A stretch of DNA of 64,000 bases from Oopsacas minuta (GCA_024704765.1 JAKMXF010000297.1:473285-537284), one strand, 5' to 3'. Positions 25,793 to 37,892 are shown, counted from the first letter of the stretch. The notes: generated by a model from the letters alone, not told the origin. Program-made: numbers and translations.

Positions 25793-25903
25793 CAGGAACG
25801 TCGCCACGGGGGGCACAGGGAGGCAATGTCCCCCTGGTAAACTCGTGCCTCCCCTGGGAATTTCTTTGCCCCCCTTAGATGAAAAATCCTGGCGACGTCC
25901 CTG
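25793..25903. mobile_element. 111-bp hAT-like MITE with exact 8-bp target duplication
   Basis: The ends CAGGAACGTCGCCA and TGGCGACGTCCCTG are inverted repeats with one mismatch. The duplicated target GTTTTAAC is present at 25785-25792 and 25904-25911. An 8-bp duplication with CAG..CTG ends is typical of the hAT superfamily. The interior is GC-rich and non-coding. Confidence 0.92.
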
Positions 25904-26045
25904 GTTTTAACATGTTGTCAAGGGTAATTGGGTACATAGAATCAGTTAATGAGATTTTCCGTGTATGAAATTTAGAATAAGATATATAGTGGGATTTGCT
26001 TAATCTTTAGCATCATTTCGAAATGTACATTGAATGGAGGAAATA

Positions 26046-26221
26046 CAGTTAACACCCGGTACTCGAATCCTCAAGGGGAAATCAACTTAAGTCCGAGATA
26101 ACGGAAGCGAGTTAACTAATGCGATGCGATAATTACTAAAAGTACTATGAAGGGAAGTGAATATTCGTTCCAGATAACGAAAGTTGGAGTTAGCCGCATT
26201 CGAGTTACCGATTGTTGACTG
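26046..26221. mobile_element. pogo-like MITE, TCAACA/CGAGTTA family
   Basis: A TA-flanked element that starts CAGTTAACACCCGGTACTCG and ends CGAGTTACCGATTGTTGACTG. Related copies lie at 33094-33193 and 62963-63090. Confidence 0.85.
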
Positions 26222-26338
26222 TATAATCTCTAAAAAGGTGTGAAATTTTAATCAAACTAAGTCAGTCAATCCTCGACAAATAATAAGTGTAAGCAACGAT
26301 ACACAAGTTTGTTGAATTCAAGAATGTTCTAATTGTAG

Positions 26339-29300
26339 ATGAGCACATTATCTCCAGCTGACAAAGAGCTCGACATTTCAGAAACTGTGGTGAATGAGGG
26401 AGAAGATGTACAACCCTCTAATCCTGTTGCCTGCAAATACCACAATAAGTTGTTCTTATTACCTGATGAGAGTATTCCAGAAGATAATTCAACATCCATA
26501 GAAAATGTTGGGTTAAGTGAGTAAAACAACAAAACAATAACAATAACAATGTCAACAATTATTTTTGACTCTTTATCTTACAGACAATGGAGATTTTTAT
26601 CGACAATCGAGATGTAGATTAGAATTAGGTTTGTACTTGATTCTAAAATACAAAAAAAACAAAAGGAAATTGATTATAATTAGCTCATTCATACATTCTA
26701 ATACGCTAAGGCAATGAAACCAACTTTTGTTCTTGGACCAGGGATTGGTTAAACGAGTTTGGGATTATTATGCTAGAGTGTATATCTCAGAAACAATGCA
26801 CTTTGGACCGAATGAATGCATTACATACTTGTAGAAATACATGGTATCATTCCATAAAAGCACAAATTTTGTCAAAATATGTATGCAAAATTATATTTTG
26901 TAGTAATTAATTCAGCGAATTATCAACAAATGCTCCATCTTTGAAACTGTGTAGAACGTTAAATATGGATATTTGATTAAAATATTGAAATACGAAATGT
27001 TCTAAAATCGTTTCCACACAAATCTTGTCATGATAGAGTTAGCCAGTTTCTGAGTTATAGTACATACCATGGATAGTAATGTTTTGCCAATATCCACTTA
27101 TAACTCGATAAGGGGCGCATTCACTAGTCAGAATTTCGAAGTTGTCATTAGTCAGAATATCCTTAGTTGTCACAAGTAAGAATCGATCTTCAGACTGTTG
27201 TCACAAGTTTAAAAACAAAAGCTCCATCGATCCGCCATTTTGCAAACTTTTCTAATAATTAGTCCAACCTAAGTCTATCCAAACACAAAATTAACATGAA
27301 GTCTACATCTCCGCCCCTAGGTAGCTTAATAACGAGTACAAATGAAATTCCCAGATCCATAAGGTAGTAAACTAAATCCCTAATCCCCTCCCAATGGTAC
27401 GGGATTATAATTAATACAATAAAAATTTTTTGCTCCGCCTCGTTTTGCCACGTGACATGTCGGAAAAGTAGATTCTGACTTGTGACAACAATCTGAAAAT
27501 CGATTCTGACTTGTGACAACTAAGGATATTCTGACTAATGACAACTTCGAAATTCTGACTAGCGCAACTTCCCCCTCGATAATCATGGAAATTATTGTAA
27601 AATCAGGATAGCCATTATGGTATATATCAGACTCTCATGCCCTGATAATACATTTTGATATGATAACTCTTACCAATGTGACGTAATCGTGAATATTCCC
27701 ATATATGGTCATTTTCAATATTTCGCAATAATCTTCAGAGATATCATGTCAAAATGCATTATTAGTGTATGAGAAGTCTGATATATATTATAATGGCTAT
27801 CCTGATTTTATAATAATTTCCATGATTATCGAGTTATAAGTGGATATTGGCAAAACATTGCTATCCATGGTATTGTACTATAACTCAGAAACTTGCAAAC
27901 TTTATCATGACAAAAATTTGTGTGGAAACGATTTTAGAGCATTTCCAACTTCAACATTTTAATCAATTATCAATATTTACCGTTCTACATAGTTTAGATG
28001 GAGCTTTTTTGATAATTCGCTGAATTATTTACTACAAAATATAATTTTACATACATATTTTGACAAAATTTGTGCTTTTATGGAATGATAACATGTATTT
28101 CTACAAGTATGTACAAGTACGTAATACATTCATTCGGCCCAAAGTCCATTGTTTCTGAGATATACACTTCATCATAATAATCCCAAACGTTTAACCAATC
28201 CCTGGTCCAAGGATAAAGTTTGTGTCATTGCCTTAGTCGATTAAAATGCTATGGCTCATTCATTTTGCAGGTTCTATTACAGAAAAGGATATAAAATCTG
28301 TTGAAAACGTAGAATCGGGAAAAGCAAACGGGGATATAGCATTTCGATCTGATTCGAACACATTACAGATGGAAAATTCATTGATCGATCCCTCGAAAGA
28401 TGTAAAGAAACAAGTAAGTTGACAATTACAATATTAACAACAATAACAAACAAATGATATTTATCATTCGATAGATTTCATTGGTGTGGGATAACATCAA
28501 TGTATCTGTGAAAGTAAGACCTAACCCAATCAAATTGCTTGCTTCCAAATGTTTGAAGAAAGAGGTTATCGGGGTTACTGAAATCCCAATTTTGAGAAGG
28601 GTTAGTGGTTCTGTCAACCCAGGAAACTTATTAGCTATACTTGGATCATCTGGTGCAGGTATGTGTATATATTCGATATTGTATGCGATTCAACTTCCAT
28701 TGTTAAACTAATAACGAGCGCTGTTTGCTTGCTCGGCGCGGCTTGCGAAGAATTTGTGTTTGCATGGAACTCAGCACTGTTTTTAGGGACAACAATTATT
28801 TACATATGAGTAACTTGTAAGTGCGAATTTCGGGATCAGCGTACTTAGTTACTTACCCACATTGTATCCATTGAGAGCGAGCGCAGTCTCTACCAATATT
28901 TTGAGATTTCGTCAATGTTTACTTTACATTCATAAAACAACAATAGATTTACGAATGTAATATTATTATGGCAACAAAATTCAATTGACCCAATTAGCGA
29001 ATCTCCTCCTCAAAATTGAACTTATTTGATTAATTTTCATAGAATGGTTGAACTTGGCGCTGAAGGGCACATGATTAATGTCATTCGAGTATCTAGCTAT
29101 AGAACTTCACTGGTAAACCTTGTATATGCACGTATTCCATATTTCAGCATTTGTAACATACGAGTACGTATTTTAATTTCATGTTTCATATCATTATTCT
29201 TCACGTCATAACCTCATAGGTAAAACAACATTTCTGAACTTTCTAACACATAAAGCATTGAGTGTACGGACATTCAAAGTAGCTGGTGAAGTGTTCATTA

Positions 29301-32300
29301 ATGGAGAGAACTGCAGTAGGTTTGAATTAGCTCAAATTTCAGCTTATGTGCAACAAGAAGATATATTTATTGGAACTATAACTGTGAAAGAACATTTGAT
29401 ATTTAACGCTTTGTTGAGGATGGGAAATAAGGTATGTAATGGAAGCAGGTTATAAGAATCATATCTTAATAAAACATGATATAACATATACAGTCAAGAG
29501 TGCGCGTAATGCGGGTCGCTGGGACCTCAGAAATTTATATGGATTAGCCGCACTCTGGATTACACGCACTTGACCTTAAAATGTTAATAGAGATTACTAC
29601 TGTTTAAAAGGCTTCAAATTAAGTCTCTAAAGAATAAATAGTACTATTGTCTTATGGTCTGTATTTCAATTAGTTTCCTATTGAAAAATTCATAAATCAT
29701 AGGGATATCAACAATCCTTAAAATGTATTTTTTGGATAGAAGGACATTTTGTTCTATCCCCGATTGTTCTTATAAATCTGGTATCCACTACAATACGTAT
29801 ACCGTATTTATATAATTAAAGGATTTAGTATAAATTTTGTATTGTTATAGTTTTCCTACAAAGAAAAGTTAGAGAGAGTCAAGCAAGTAATACATGTTAT
29901 GGGATTAAACAAATGTAAAAATAATACAATAGGGCTACCAGGGTATACCAAGGCGATATCTGGTGAGTATTTTTTAGGATAGGATTGTATTACGGGTGTC
30001 AAATCCATTTCCGTGGGGTTTCCAATATTGTCTCACGATTTTTAAGTTTGACGAACTCTTAGACATCGAAGCATCCCACAAACGGATGAAATTACAGGCG
30101 TCATCGCGTCACACATCGTCCTTGCCATTAGGGAATCTCCATATATGAGCTTTAATACAGAATATGAATTAAGAAAGTGTTCATATTATAAGATTCTTTT
30201 GCTACATCTAGGTGGTGAAAAGAAGAGACTTTCATTTGCCACAGAGCTACTCAACAACCCAATGCTACTGCTGGCGGATGAACCCACCTCAGGTCTAGAC
30301 TCATATCTAGCTAGTACAGTAGTTGGGTGTCTGAAAACACTGGCAAAGTACGGGAGGACTATTATGTGTACAATACACCAGCCTTCTTCAGAGGTGTTCT
30401 CTCATTTCACTCATGTAAGTTATAGACCACTAATATATGTATCATTTGTAATTAATTTATTGTAATCTGTACAGGTGATGATTCTATCACAAGGTAGAGT
30501 GGCATATCTTGGAGAGAGGGAGGGAATGGTAGCCTACTTCTCCAAACTGAACTTTATGTGTCCGAAAAACTACAACCCAGCTGATTACGTAATTAATATA
30601 CTCTCTGTCATTCCTGGCAAGGAAAATGTCTGCAAGGAACGAGTGAGTAATTTTGTTTAGCCTTTGAACTGCCAGAACGTTATACGTACGTATATATTCA
30701 CTGGTATATCAATGCCTTGATTCCTACTATACGACATTCAATATAGTGCTTATTTTTAGATAGAGACCGTATGTAACCAGCATTCCTTACAATATCAGCA
30801 CACAGAATCAAAATCTGTGACAAATAACGTAAATAATTCCAGACCTTGGTACAAACCGATGAAATTTACAGCTCCTTTTTGGACACAATTTTTAGTCGTT
30901 TTCTGGCGAGAACTCAGGGCCACTTTGAGAAACAAGCCACTTATTGTTGTGAGATTCTTACAACAGTTTTTTCAAGGTAGGTTTGTCTCACTCTTAGTTG
31001 TAATTACGTCACGTATATATTAAATTGTCCATCAATATTTAGCGTGCTTATCATACTGTGATAAGTGAGGCTGTTGAGTATTGATACCTAAGTTTAGAGC
31101 ATTAATCGCTTCTCATTTTTTGAGCGCACTCCCGCTTCGCGCTCCAATTGCGGTCCTTCATTCCTCCAGATTTATATTAGATTTGTATTATAGATAATCG
31201 AATTGAATTGCCCATTGTACAATCGGGAAATTGCTAAATGTGCAACGTCATACCAGTTTCAACAAATACGTATATTGTTGTGAATTATGAAGAAACGTCC
31301 CAGCAACTACTCTTTATAGCAACATTACTGAATTTTAAGCATAATAACGATGAAATTTATGAATTGTTTGCAATCGAAAAGGAGCGTCGCTCCTCCTTCC
31401 GCTCCTGATTCACAATTGGGTACAATATAAACATGTGTAGTTGGATCGGCATATCAGTAATGAGTCACAATAATATTGGATAAACTATGCACTACATACT
31501 GTATTAGTGTATAATTTGTTACATTTTCTAATTTCCTAATTTCCTAGCTACTATTATATGGTACATAAGTAATTATATAAATTTTCTAGGTTTATTATTC
31601 GGGATAGTTTACTGGCAGATACCAGATACATATGCTCGTATACAGAACGTTGCAGGTCTACTATTCCTATCGATCATTGGTCAATCAATTGGGAACGTAA
31701 TGGCTGTAGTTCATACATTTCCAGGGCAATTACCAGTATTTTGGAAAGAGTACTTTTCAGGAATGTACAGAATTTGGGTGTATTTCTTAACAAAGACTTT
31801 AGCAGAACTCCCATTTTTCATATTCCTCCCGATTTTCTTTGCATTAGTGGTATATTTCTTTGCAGGTTTAAGTGTGGATGCAGGTAAATTCTTCATATTC
31901 TATTTCATCCTAGTGCTTGCTGGTAACGCTTCCTTGTCTCTTGGCTACTTTATCAGTACGGTGTCCCCGACCATTGCTATCGCCCTTGCTATAGCACCGC
32001 TCCTAATAATCCCATTTATGATATTTGGAGGTTTATTTGCTCAATCAGGCAGTCTTCTTTCCTGGCTAACCTGGATAGAATACATTTCCTGGTTCAAATA
32101 CGGTTTCGAGGGATTGATGGTTAATGAATGGGTTGGATATAAGTTCTCTAACGACACTATAAATGCATGTTTGAACAGTACTATGAATGCTTGCTTCAAA
32201 ACAGGTGAAGATGTTTTGGGGTTTTATAATTTGAATGCTGATAATTTCTGGTTAGATGTCGGAGCAATTTTTGTTATTCTTATTGTATTAAGAGTGATAG

Positions 32301-32347
32301 CTTTTGTTGCACTGATGATACATACCTTGATTCGTGCTTATGTATAG
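26339..32347 (+). CDS. ABCG-family half transporter (white/ABCG2-like), 10 exons
   Basis: Ten exons join in phase: 26339-26516, 26584-26628, 28271-28413, 28475-28658, 29220-29431, 29851-29962, 30212-30414, 30475-30642, 30760-30976 and 31590-32347 (TAG). They give 739 residues. The ATP-binding domain is N-terminal: Walker A GSSGAGKTT at about 178-186 (split by an intron at its Gly), signature ISGGEKKR at about 290-297, and Walker [13 protein letters not shown] at about 310-321. The C-terminal half, from about residue 445, holds the membrane domain. It contains [13 protein letters not shown] before the first helix, several hydrophobic helices in the last exon, and a Cys-containing outer loop ([12 protein letters not shown]) with an N-glycosylation sequon. 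This reverse domain order defines the ABCG family, whose half transporters dimerise to export sterols, pigments or xenobiotics. The substrate cannot be told from sequence. Confidence 0.95.
26692..28252. mobile_element. 1.5-kb foldback element filling ABCG intron 2
   Basis: Long inverted arms at about 26692-27111 and 27830-28252 share GACCAGGGATTGGTTAAACG, TATATCTCAGAAACAATG and CAATATCCACTTATAACTC. The centre (about 27583-27830) is itself palindromic (AAAATCAGGATAGCCATTAT on both sides). The left arm is interrupted by a separate insert at 27112-27574. The element takes up almost the whole intron between 26628 and 28271. Confidence 0.9.
27112..27574. mobile_element. 463-bp nested MITE with 8-bp target duplication
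   Basis: Inserted in the left arm of the larger foldback. Ends are GGGGCGCATTCACTAGTCAG and CTGACTAGCGCAACTTCCCC, with long inverted arms that share TTTCGAAGTTGTCATTAGTC and ATATCCTTAGTTGTCACAAG. The target CTCGATAA occurs at 27104-27111 and 27575-27582. Removing the insert restores a continuous palindrome in the host element, which confirms the insertion order. Confidence 0.92.
28690..28990 (-). repeat. dispersed repeat family E, copy in ABCG intron 4
   Basis: Contains GCTTGCTCGGCGCGGCTTGCG, CAGCGTACTTAGTTACTTACC, GAGCGAGCGCAGTCTC and CATAAAACAACAATAGATTTAC. These are the same ordered blocks found at 43752-44060 and 50380-51080. Confidence 0.7.
29491..29574. mobile_element. small pogo-like MITE in ABCG intron 5
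   Basis: TA then CAGTCAAGAGTGCGCGTAAT at the left and ATTACACGCACTTGACCTTA at the right form imperfect inverted ends. Confidence 0.65.
31095..31405 (-). repeat. truncated relative of the 62127-62522 hAT element
   Basis: AGAGCATTAATCGCTTCTC and TTTTTTGAGCGCAC at the left match the right end of the 62127-62522 element read in reverse. GGAGCGTCGCTCC at about 31381 is another family motif. The opposite terminus is not recognisable. Confidence 0.55.
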
Positions 32348-33093
32348 ATGTTGTTTTAACTGGTTGTAAGGTAGTCTGTAGTAATGAGTAATACTATATA
32401 GTTAGATATGGTTGTTAGTTATCTATATTATTAAATATCAATTGTTGTTGGTTAGTTAGTTTGTCTTTTGTTCGTTGTTAATAATTATAAGGATAATGGG
32501 TAACGTGTATATTGTGCAGCTCCTATAGGGAGATTACCTAATTGTATGGACGATGTGCGGTTGTGTGAAATCTAGAAGAATGATATACTTGAATATTGGT
32601 ACACATATATATTTTGGGTCGGAGATTCGAATGGCACCTGGGTATACATTTTTAAAGCCTGAAAATTAAAAGTGACAGGTTTATCATATGAATAATCGAT
32701 CCACACCATTTTTCACGTATTCCAAATTGATGCTAGAAAATTTGTTTCAATGGCAAGCCAGGGGTAATTAAGTATGTAGATTCTAATTTTGACGTTATAG
32801 AACTTATATCTATATGATTTATCATATGACTAATCATTTTTCACACTTTTGTGTATATATTTGAACAGCTAGTTAGTGGTTTGAATATAAAGTTCTAATT
32901 TTAGCATTCTGAATTTTAAGGAAGTACAGAGACATTTGTTTACAAGACAAGTGAGACATTTGTATACATATTTCCTGGGTAAATACTTAGAAATCAGTCT
33001 AAAGTTACAGCTCACTTTAATTCGGCGAACTGCACACCAGTAGAATCTTTCATTTGCGATAATATATAGAAGTTCTCTTCTTGTACACATATA

Positions 33094-33193
33094 CAGTCAA
33101 CATCCGTTATCTCCAACCCTCAGAGAAATCAAATTCTGTTCGAGGTAACGAATATTCGAGTTAACCGGCATTCGAGATAGCGGATGCTGACTG
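33094..33193. mobile_element. 100-bp pogo-like MITE
   Basis: Starts CAGTCAACATCCGTTATCTC and ends GATAGCGGATGCTGACTG, with TA on both sides. It belongs with the elements at 26046-26221 and 62963-63090. Confidence 0.88.
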
Positions 33194-34507
33194 TAGTACA
33201 ATTATTTTGTCTATTTAGTAAAAATATGCTTATACATTTTCAGAGAAAATTCAAGAAAGACTCAAGAAAGATTCAAGTTTGAATTGAACCCTGAGTCCAA
33301 ATTAAGAATATTCCAGATCTACTCAACTTTCCAGGCAATTTCAAATTCATTTTTACTATTGATTCTATTTATTAAAAGGGTTTGTCTAACGGGATTTTGT
33401 ATGGTGCCTTCAAGCAAGGTTTTCTGAGCTTCACGAATACTCATCCAATTCCATGGACAAACGCTCAAAAATAGACTAACAGTTCCGTTTCGGGAAGGCC
33501 AGGGCAATTAATACTTCCGATGATGTATTTGCCAGTAAAGATAAATCCTTTCTGTATTTACGAGGGTAGTTTCACGATTGAGAGACGAGATCAGTCCATT
33601 AGTGTTGAATGAATGTATCCCCGAATATCGATAAATAATTCAGTTGAATTCAGAATGTATTAATTAGAGTTTAGGAATAAATAAAATATAAGGGACGTAA
33701 ACTGGACTGAGAAGCAATCCTAAGTATTTACATTTTACAATCATGAGCGAAGCTGTATCAACTCATTGTGAATTTTCAACAACTAATTTTTGAATGAGTT
33801 ACACGATATGAAAATGAGTTGTTGATAACAATTCATGTGATTAGTTACATGTACACATATTTGGATGGTGAATTCATAGAATTCATACACAAACACTTGA
33901 CATAGTAACTGCAATATGCTTGAATATTGTGTTTCTGCGTGGATCATTCTCTTAGTCCAAATTGTAACTTAGAAGAACCTATAATACTTGTAAATTGAAT
34001 AGATGGATCTTAATCTTTGCATAGTATACAGAAATCTGTAGACAAATGTCGCACTTGTCTTATACATAAATGTCTCTGTACGCAAGTGTCTCTGTCCGAA
34101 TTTTGTATAGTTACATGATTCATCGATTTATGATATTTTCGCAGCTTTTTCATATATTTAAAATGATAGTAGAAAATCCGTTTCAACTGCTAGTCAGTAA
34201 ATATCATATTTTAATTTTGTATCTACATTATTTATCATATGATTACTCAAATATTCATCCTTTCAGTCTTATATTTTAATTGATTAAATAATTTGTTTCT
34301 AACGACTAATCATTGTGTATCAGGTTGAAACATGACCAAAGGTCCGAGCTGCACTCCCAGCCCAGTCTGTTGACTGGACAATTTTATACACTTCTAGGGA
34401 TTTTGAGTTAGCATAGATGCTAGTATGTATGTTGAAAATATAGTTGTTAAAATTGAGGAGGCAGCGATGAATTGTCTCAGCCCCCTTCTGAATATCAAAT
34501 AATTTCC

Positions 34508-34562
34508 TTGACAACGGACAATCAGACTAACAGACAACAATTTGATTTAATAAAATCTCAAA
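34508..34562 (-). repeat. family E terminus
   Basis: TTGACAACGGACAATCAGAC followed by AACAGACAACAATTTGATTT. The same ordered blocks occur at 45085-45135 and, inverted, at 1549-1612. Confidence 0.7.
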
Positions 34563-35136
34563 TCAGCGTCTGTGGCGACTTAAATTTCACCAAATTAATT
34601 CCAGTGGATTATTGTAATTATATTATTCTAATAAATAGTAAATAACCATTTTAGTAAAGAGAATTCAAATTGTGAGTAAATAATCCTGTTATACAGTTAA
34701 GAGTGTCAGAATCGAATTCTATGGCACATTTTACCATTAATTAGCAGATAGATGCTAACCTCGAGGACAATTTTAAATATGATAACAAGGTGTGAAAATA
34801 TGATCAATCATATGCTTAATGAGTGTATACGTATACATCAAAATCTCAAAATCAGCGTAAGTGCCGACTTAAATTTCACCAAATGCATTTTCAGTGGATT
34901 ATGATAACTATATAATTCTATTAATATCCATTTTATTCATTTTAGCAAAGAAAGAGAAAATTGAATTTTACTAATATTGTTAGACATTTATGATGTCACT
35001 ATGAGTATACATGCCAAATGTGGTGTCTTTGTCTCTAAAGGTGTGAACAGCAGAGCAAAAAGCACAGTAATAAAGAGTTAAATAAAATTAATAAATACAG
35101 AAATCTGCTAAATTGAATTACTACCAAATATATGAA

Positions 35137-36243
35137 TTATATAAAATTGGGATTCAACTTTCCTATTCCTTCACACACAATGAAACAAGGATACTTCTTA
35201 CAATCAGGCTTAGCTGGATCAACCGGTTTAATCTCAAACTTAGCTCCCAACATTTTCTCAGCGATATAAACAGCTGTCTCTGTATGTAGTGTGATAGGAC
35301 CACACCTCACTACAGATTTGCCCTCTGCTAGTGCCATTAAGAGTATCAGCTGGTCTTGTGTCCATTTATCCACACAAGCTTTATGCTCTAAACTATCTAA
35401 CAACTCCAAAGCTGCTTTCTCTCCAGTCCCCTCAGGTAGTTCACTAGGACTACCTAGACTGGATCCTCCTATATAACAACCTGTACTGGTTACAGCACAT
35501 AGAACTAGACCGCTTGCTGTGTCCATGGCATGAGGGTGCTGCTGTCTGTTAATAGTAAGCTTAACGCCAGGGAGGGATTTGGTTAACAAGGCTTCAGCAG
35601 CATCAGTCATAGTGTGTAGAACTTTGGGTGGACATCTTCCAGCAACAAATGATACTCCTGTTATCTCTAGGACTTCTCCCATCTCCTGGAGAGACACGCA
35701 GTTCAGCTTTTTAACAGGCTCTATATCCACTTTAACCTCACCTCCTCCCTTAGGGAAGAAACCTCTTTTTTTTATCGTTATATCGAAATTAATCCCAAAT
35801 ATCTTGGAGATAGGACATAGCACTAAATGTGTGTGATCAACTTGTGGTGCAAAGCTAGCATTAGTCCCTCCCTTCAAAATAACACTACTGATCTTACTGG
35901 CATACAGCAGACAAGGCAATGCAATCTGCAGCAATAACATCACGCTACCTGCACTCTTCACATCTGAGTAAAAGTCCCCTCCTATTATTGATTCTGGATT
36001 CAGAACAATTTCCTGTGACAATAACTCAGCTCCTTCTAGACGTCCACAGGAAATCTGCTCAGCTAGTCTTATCCCCATCAAATGTTGTCTCTGGAGACCA
36101 GGCTTAGTTCTGCCACCTCGAATTTTCTTGACTCTAATCGGAATTCTGCAAATACAAGCACAGGAAACTGAATTTCTTAAAATCTGACCTCCCCCCTCCA
36201 TTAAACTTCCGTCTATTACCGTAAGCAAGCTCTTTGTTGCCAT
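35137..36243 (-). CDS. RTCA: RNA 3'-terminal phosphate cyclase (RTCA)
   Basis: Intronless 368-residue frame, the family length. The enzyme converts a 3'-phosphate RNA end to a 2',3'-cyclic phosphate using ATP, through a His-AMP intermediate. Family motifs seen are DGSLMEGGGQILRNS (11-25), KIRGGRTKPGLQRQHL (40-55), LKGGTNASFAPQVDHTH (123-139), RGFFPKGGGEV (160-170) and GPITLHTETA (315-324). His320 in the last motif matches the nucleotidyl-accepting His of bacterial RtcA. Presence of that His, and of the GTNA/APQVD blocks, separates it from the non-catalytic RCL1 paralogue. It is probably nuclear, in RNA repair or processing. It looks intact. The lack of introns is notable. Confidence 0.95.
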   Translation of the reverse strand: MATKSLLTVIDGSLMEGGGQILRNSVSCACICRIPIRVKKIRGGRTKPGLQRQHLMGIRLAEQISCGRLEGAELLSQEIVLNPESIIGGDFYSDVKSAGSVMLLLQIALPCLLYASKISSVILKGGTNASFAPQVDHTHLVLCPISKIFGINFDITIKKRGFFPKGGGEVKVDIEPVKKLNCVSLQEMGEVLEITGVSFVAGRCPPKVLHTMTDAAEALLTKSLPGVKLTINRQQHPHAMDTASGLVLCAVTSTGCYIGGSSLGSPSELPEGTGEKAALELLDSLEHKACVDKWTQDQLILLMALAEGKSVVRCGPITLHTETAVYIAEKMLGAKFEIKPVDPAKPDCKKYPCFIVCEGIGKLNPNFI

Positions 36244-36633
36244 AAATGGTATAATTATGCTAATATTTGATTAAAAATACTGTAAACATAGCAAAATCCT
36301 ACTATTATATGGGATTTCAACAAAGTGAAGAAAGTGAGCGTTTTTTTAGATATAATTTTAAAGATTTTCAATTTTGAACAGAATGTTGTTATTTACTAGT
36401 AAAATACGATTAGTTTTCCTTGTGTAAATGTTTACCATAACCAGTCAAGCTGCTGGAAATGTACCAAACCAAGCATATGTGAGTTTTGATTAGCCGATTT
36501 AATGGTACATTAAGGTTGCAAAAGTTAGTACAAGTAAATATATTAATAATTAATTGCAATGGAATTGGTCTAGTTTAAATCGTTAGTAATTGCAATTTAC
36601 TCTCACAAATATCAATTCAAGACAAGAAAACTA

Positions 36634-36786
36634 CAGTAGAACTCAGATAAGACGTACCCCCTCGGGAAACAGAAATTAGTACGTCTTAACCGAGTGTACG
36701 TCTCATCCGAATATGTTTGCATTACAAATAATGATGACTGATATTTTGGGATATAAGAAATAGTACGTCTTATCCGAGTTCTACTG
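36634..36786. mobile_element. pogo-like MITE, GACGTAC family
   Basis: Nearly perfect ends: CAGTAGAACTCAGATAAGACG and CGTCTTATCCGAGTTCTACTG, with TA duplications at 36632 and 36787. Related termini occur at 9112, about 14340 and about 7935. Confidence 0.92.
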
Positions 36787-36911
36787 TAGTTAAAAGTACA
36801 ATGAAATATTATAGTGATTACTATATCTACCTAATATATTTTGTGACATGCAACAATGTGGTGATACGGTGATACACCATTGATATGCCAATACATAAAC
36901 CTATGACAATA

Positions 36912-37098
36912 CAGTGGTTTTTGCTTATAAGAACACTCCTTGGGAGTTGGGAGTAGTAAATATGTTCTTAGAAGTTTATACCGGCTGTAGGAACCTATAT
37001 ATTCCTACAGCCGGTATAAATTTATATTAAATTAAGAATGGTTCTTATATCCGATATTTCTTACGAATAACCGGTGCCCTTATAAGCAATATCCACTG
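36912..37098. mobile_element. pogo-like MITE with internal palindrome
   Basis: Ends CAGTGGTTTTTGCTTATAAG and CTTATAAGCAATATCCACTG, flanked by TA. The centre holds a second hairpin (TTTATACCGGCTGTAGGAA and its inverse). Confidence 0.9.
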
Positions 37099-37892
37099 TA
37101 TTCAAAACGGGAAAATGCGCTAATTAATCTAATCAAATATGGATAAATCCTATCAGATCACTCCCATCTAAGGCAACATTTACAACATTGTTGCACAAGG
37201 AGTATTAAATAACCACGAGTAACAGATGCATTTATCTCACTAAATAATACTGCAAATTAAAATTTGCAAAATTCAAAGAATGATTGTAAGATGAAATAAT
37301 ATATACAGAGCACTATTATCGTCCATATTAGTGGTAAGTTTAATGCAATATATAATATGAGGGTTTGTGTATTTTGTTTTTGGTTTCTTGTTAATGAAAA
37401 TTTTGTTTCGATTAATTGATCATGCCTCCTAATTGTGGTTATGTGTTTTTCAAGCTTTTAATGTGGACTTGAGCTTTTATATCGTATTCAATAGTTGTTA
37501 ATTATTGTGTATCATAAACGTTGTTGTTAAGATCATTGTCTAATAACCTGCTGCACTTGGTTGGAATCCCACGCCTGCATTTACTTTTTCGATTGTAGAT
37601 TCCCCGAATTGAATAACTTAACTTGATTCTTCCAATATTCCGTGATTCCAATATACGTAACACTAATATTAATATGAGCAAAAACTGTGCTCAGTAGAGC
37701 TGAGTATCAGGGCTCCCAATTAGTTGTGACTCTTCTCTGACTGATTAAGATATACTGGGTCAAATATCTTTCTCTTATTTATGCACAGTAATATGAAAAA
37801 TGATCTGTTATTCAATTCAAAACTGCATAGTTTTTTTAATTGAACCAACAAGCGCTTTCTATACATATTATCTCTTGTAAGACTACTCAATC

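Larger units (their letters stand above)
32348..35136. other. intergenic region with repeats
   Basis: The region holds family E repeat pieces (32425-32530, about 32690-32900, 34080-34562), a TA-flanked MITE at 33094-33193, and short direct repeats (CTTAAATTTCACCAAAT at about 34580 and 34867). No gene-like frame was supported. Confidence 0.55.

Noticed and set aside
26329-26532. Minus-strand frame opposite ABCG exon 1
   Set aside because: Exact antisense of the supported first exon.
35137-36243. RCL1 instead of RTCA
   Set aside because: The catalytic His block (LHTET) and the other enzyme motifs are present, which RCL1 proteins lack.
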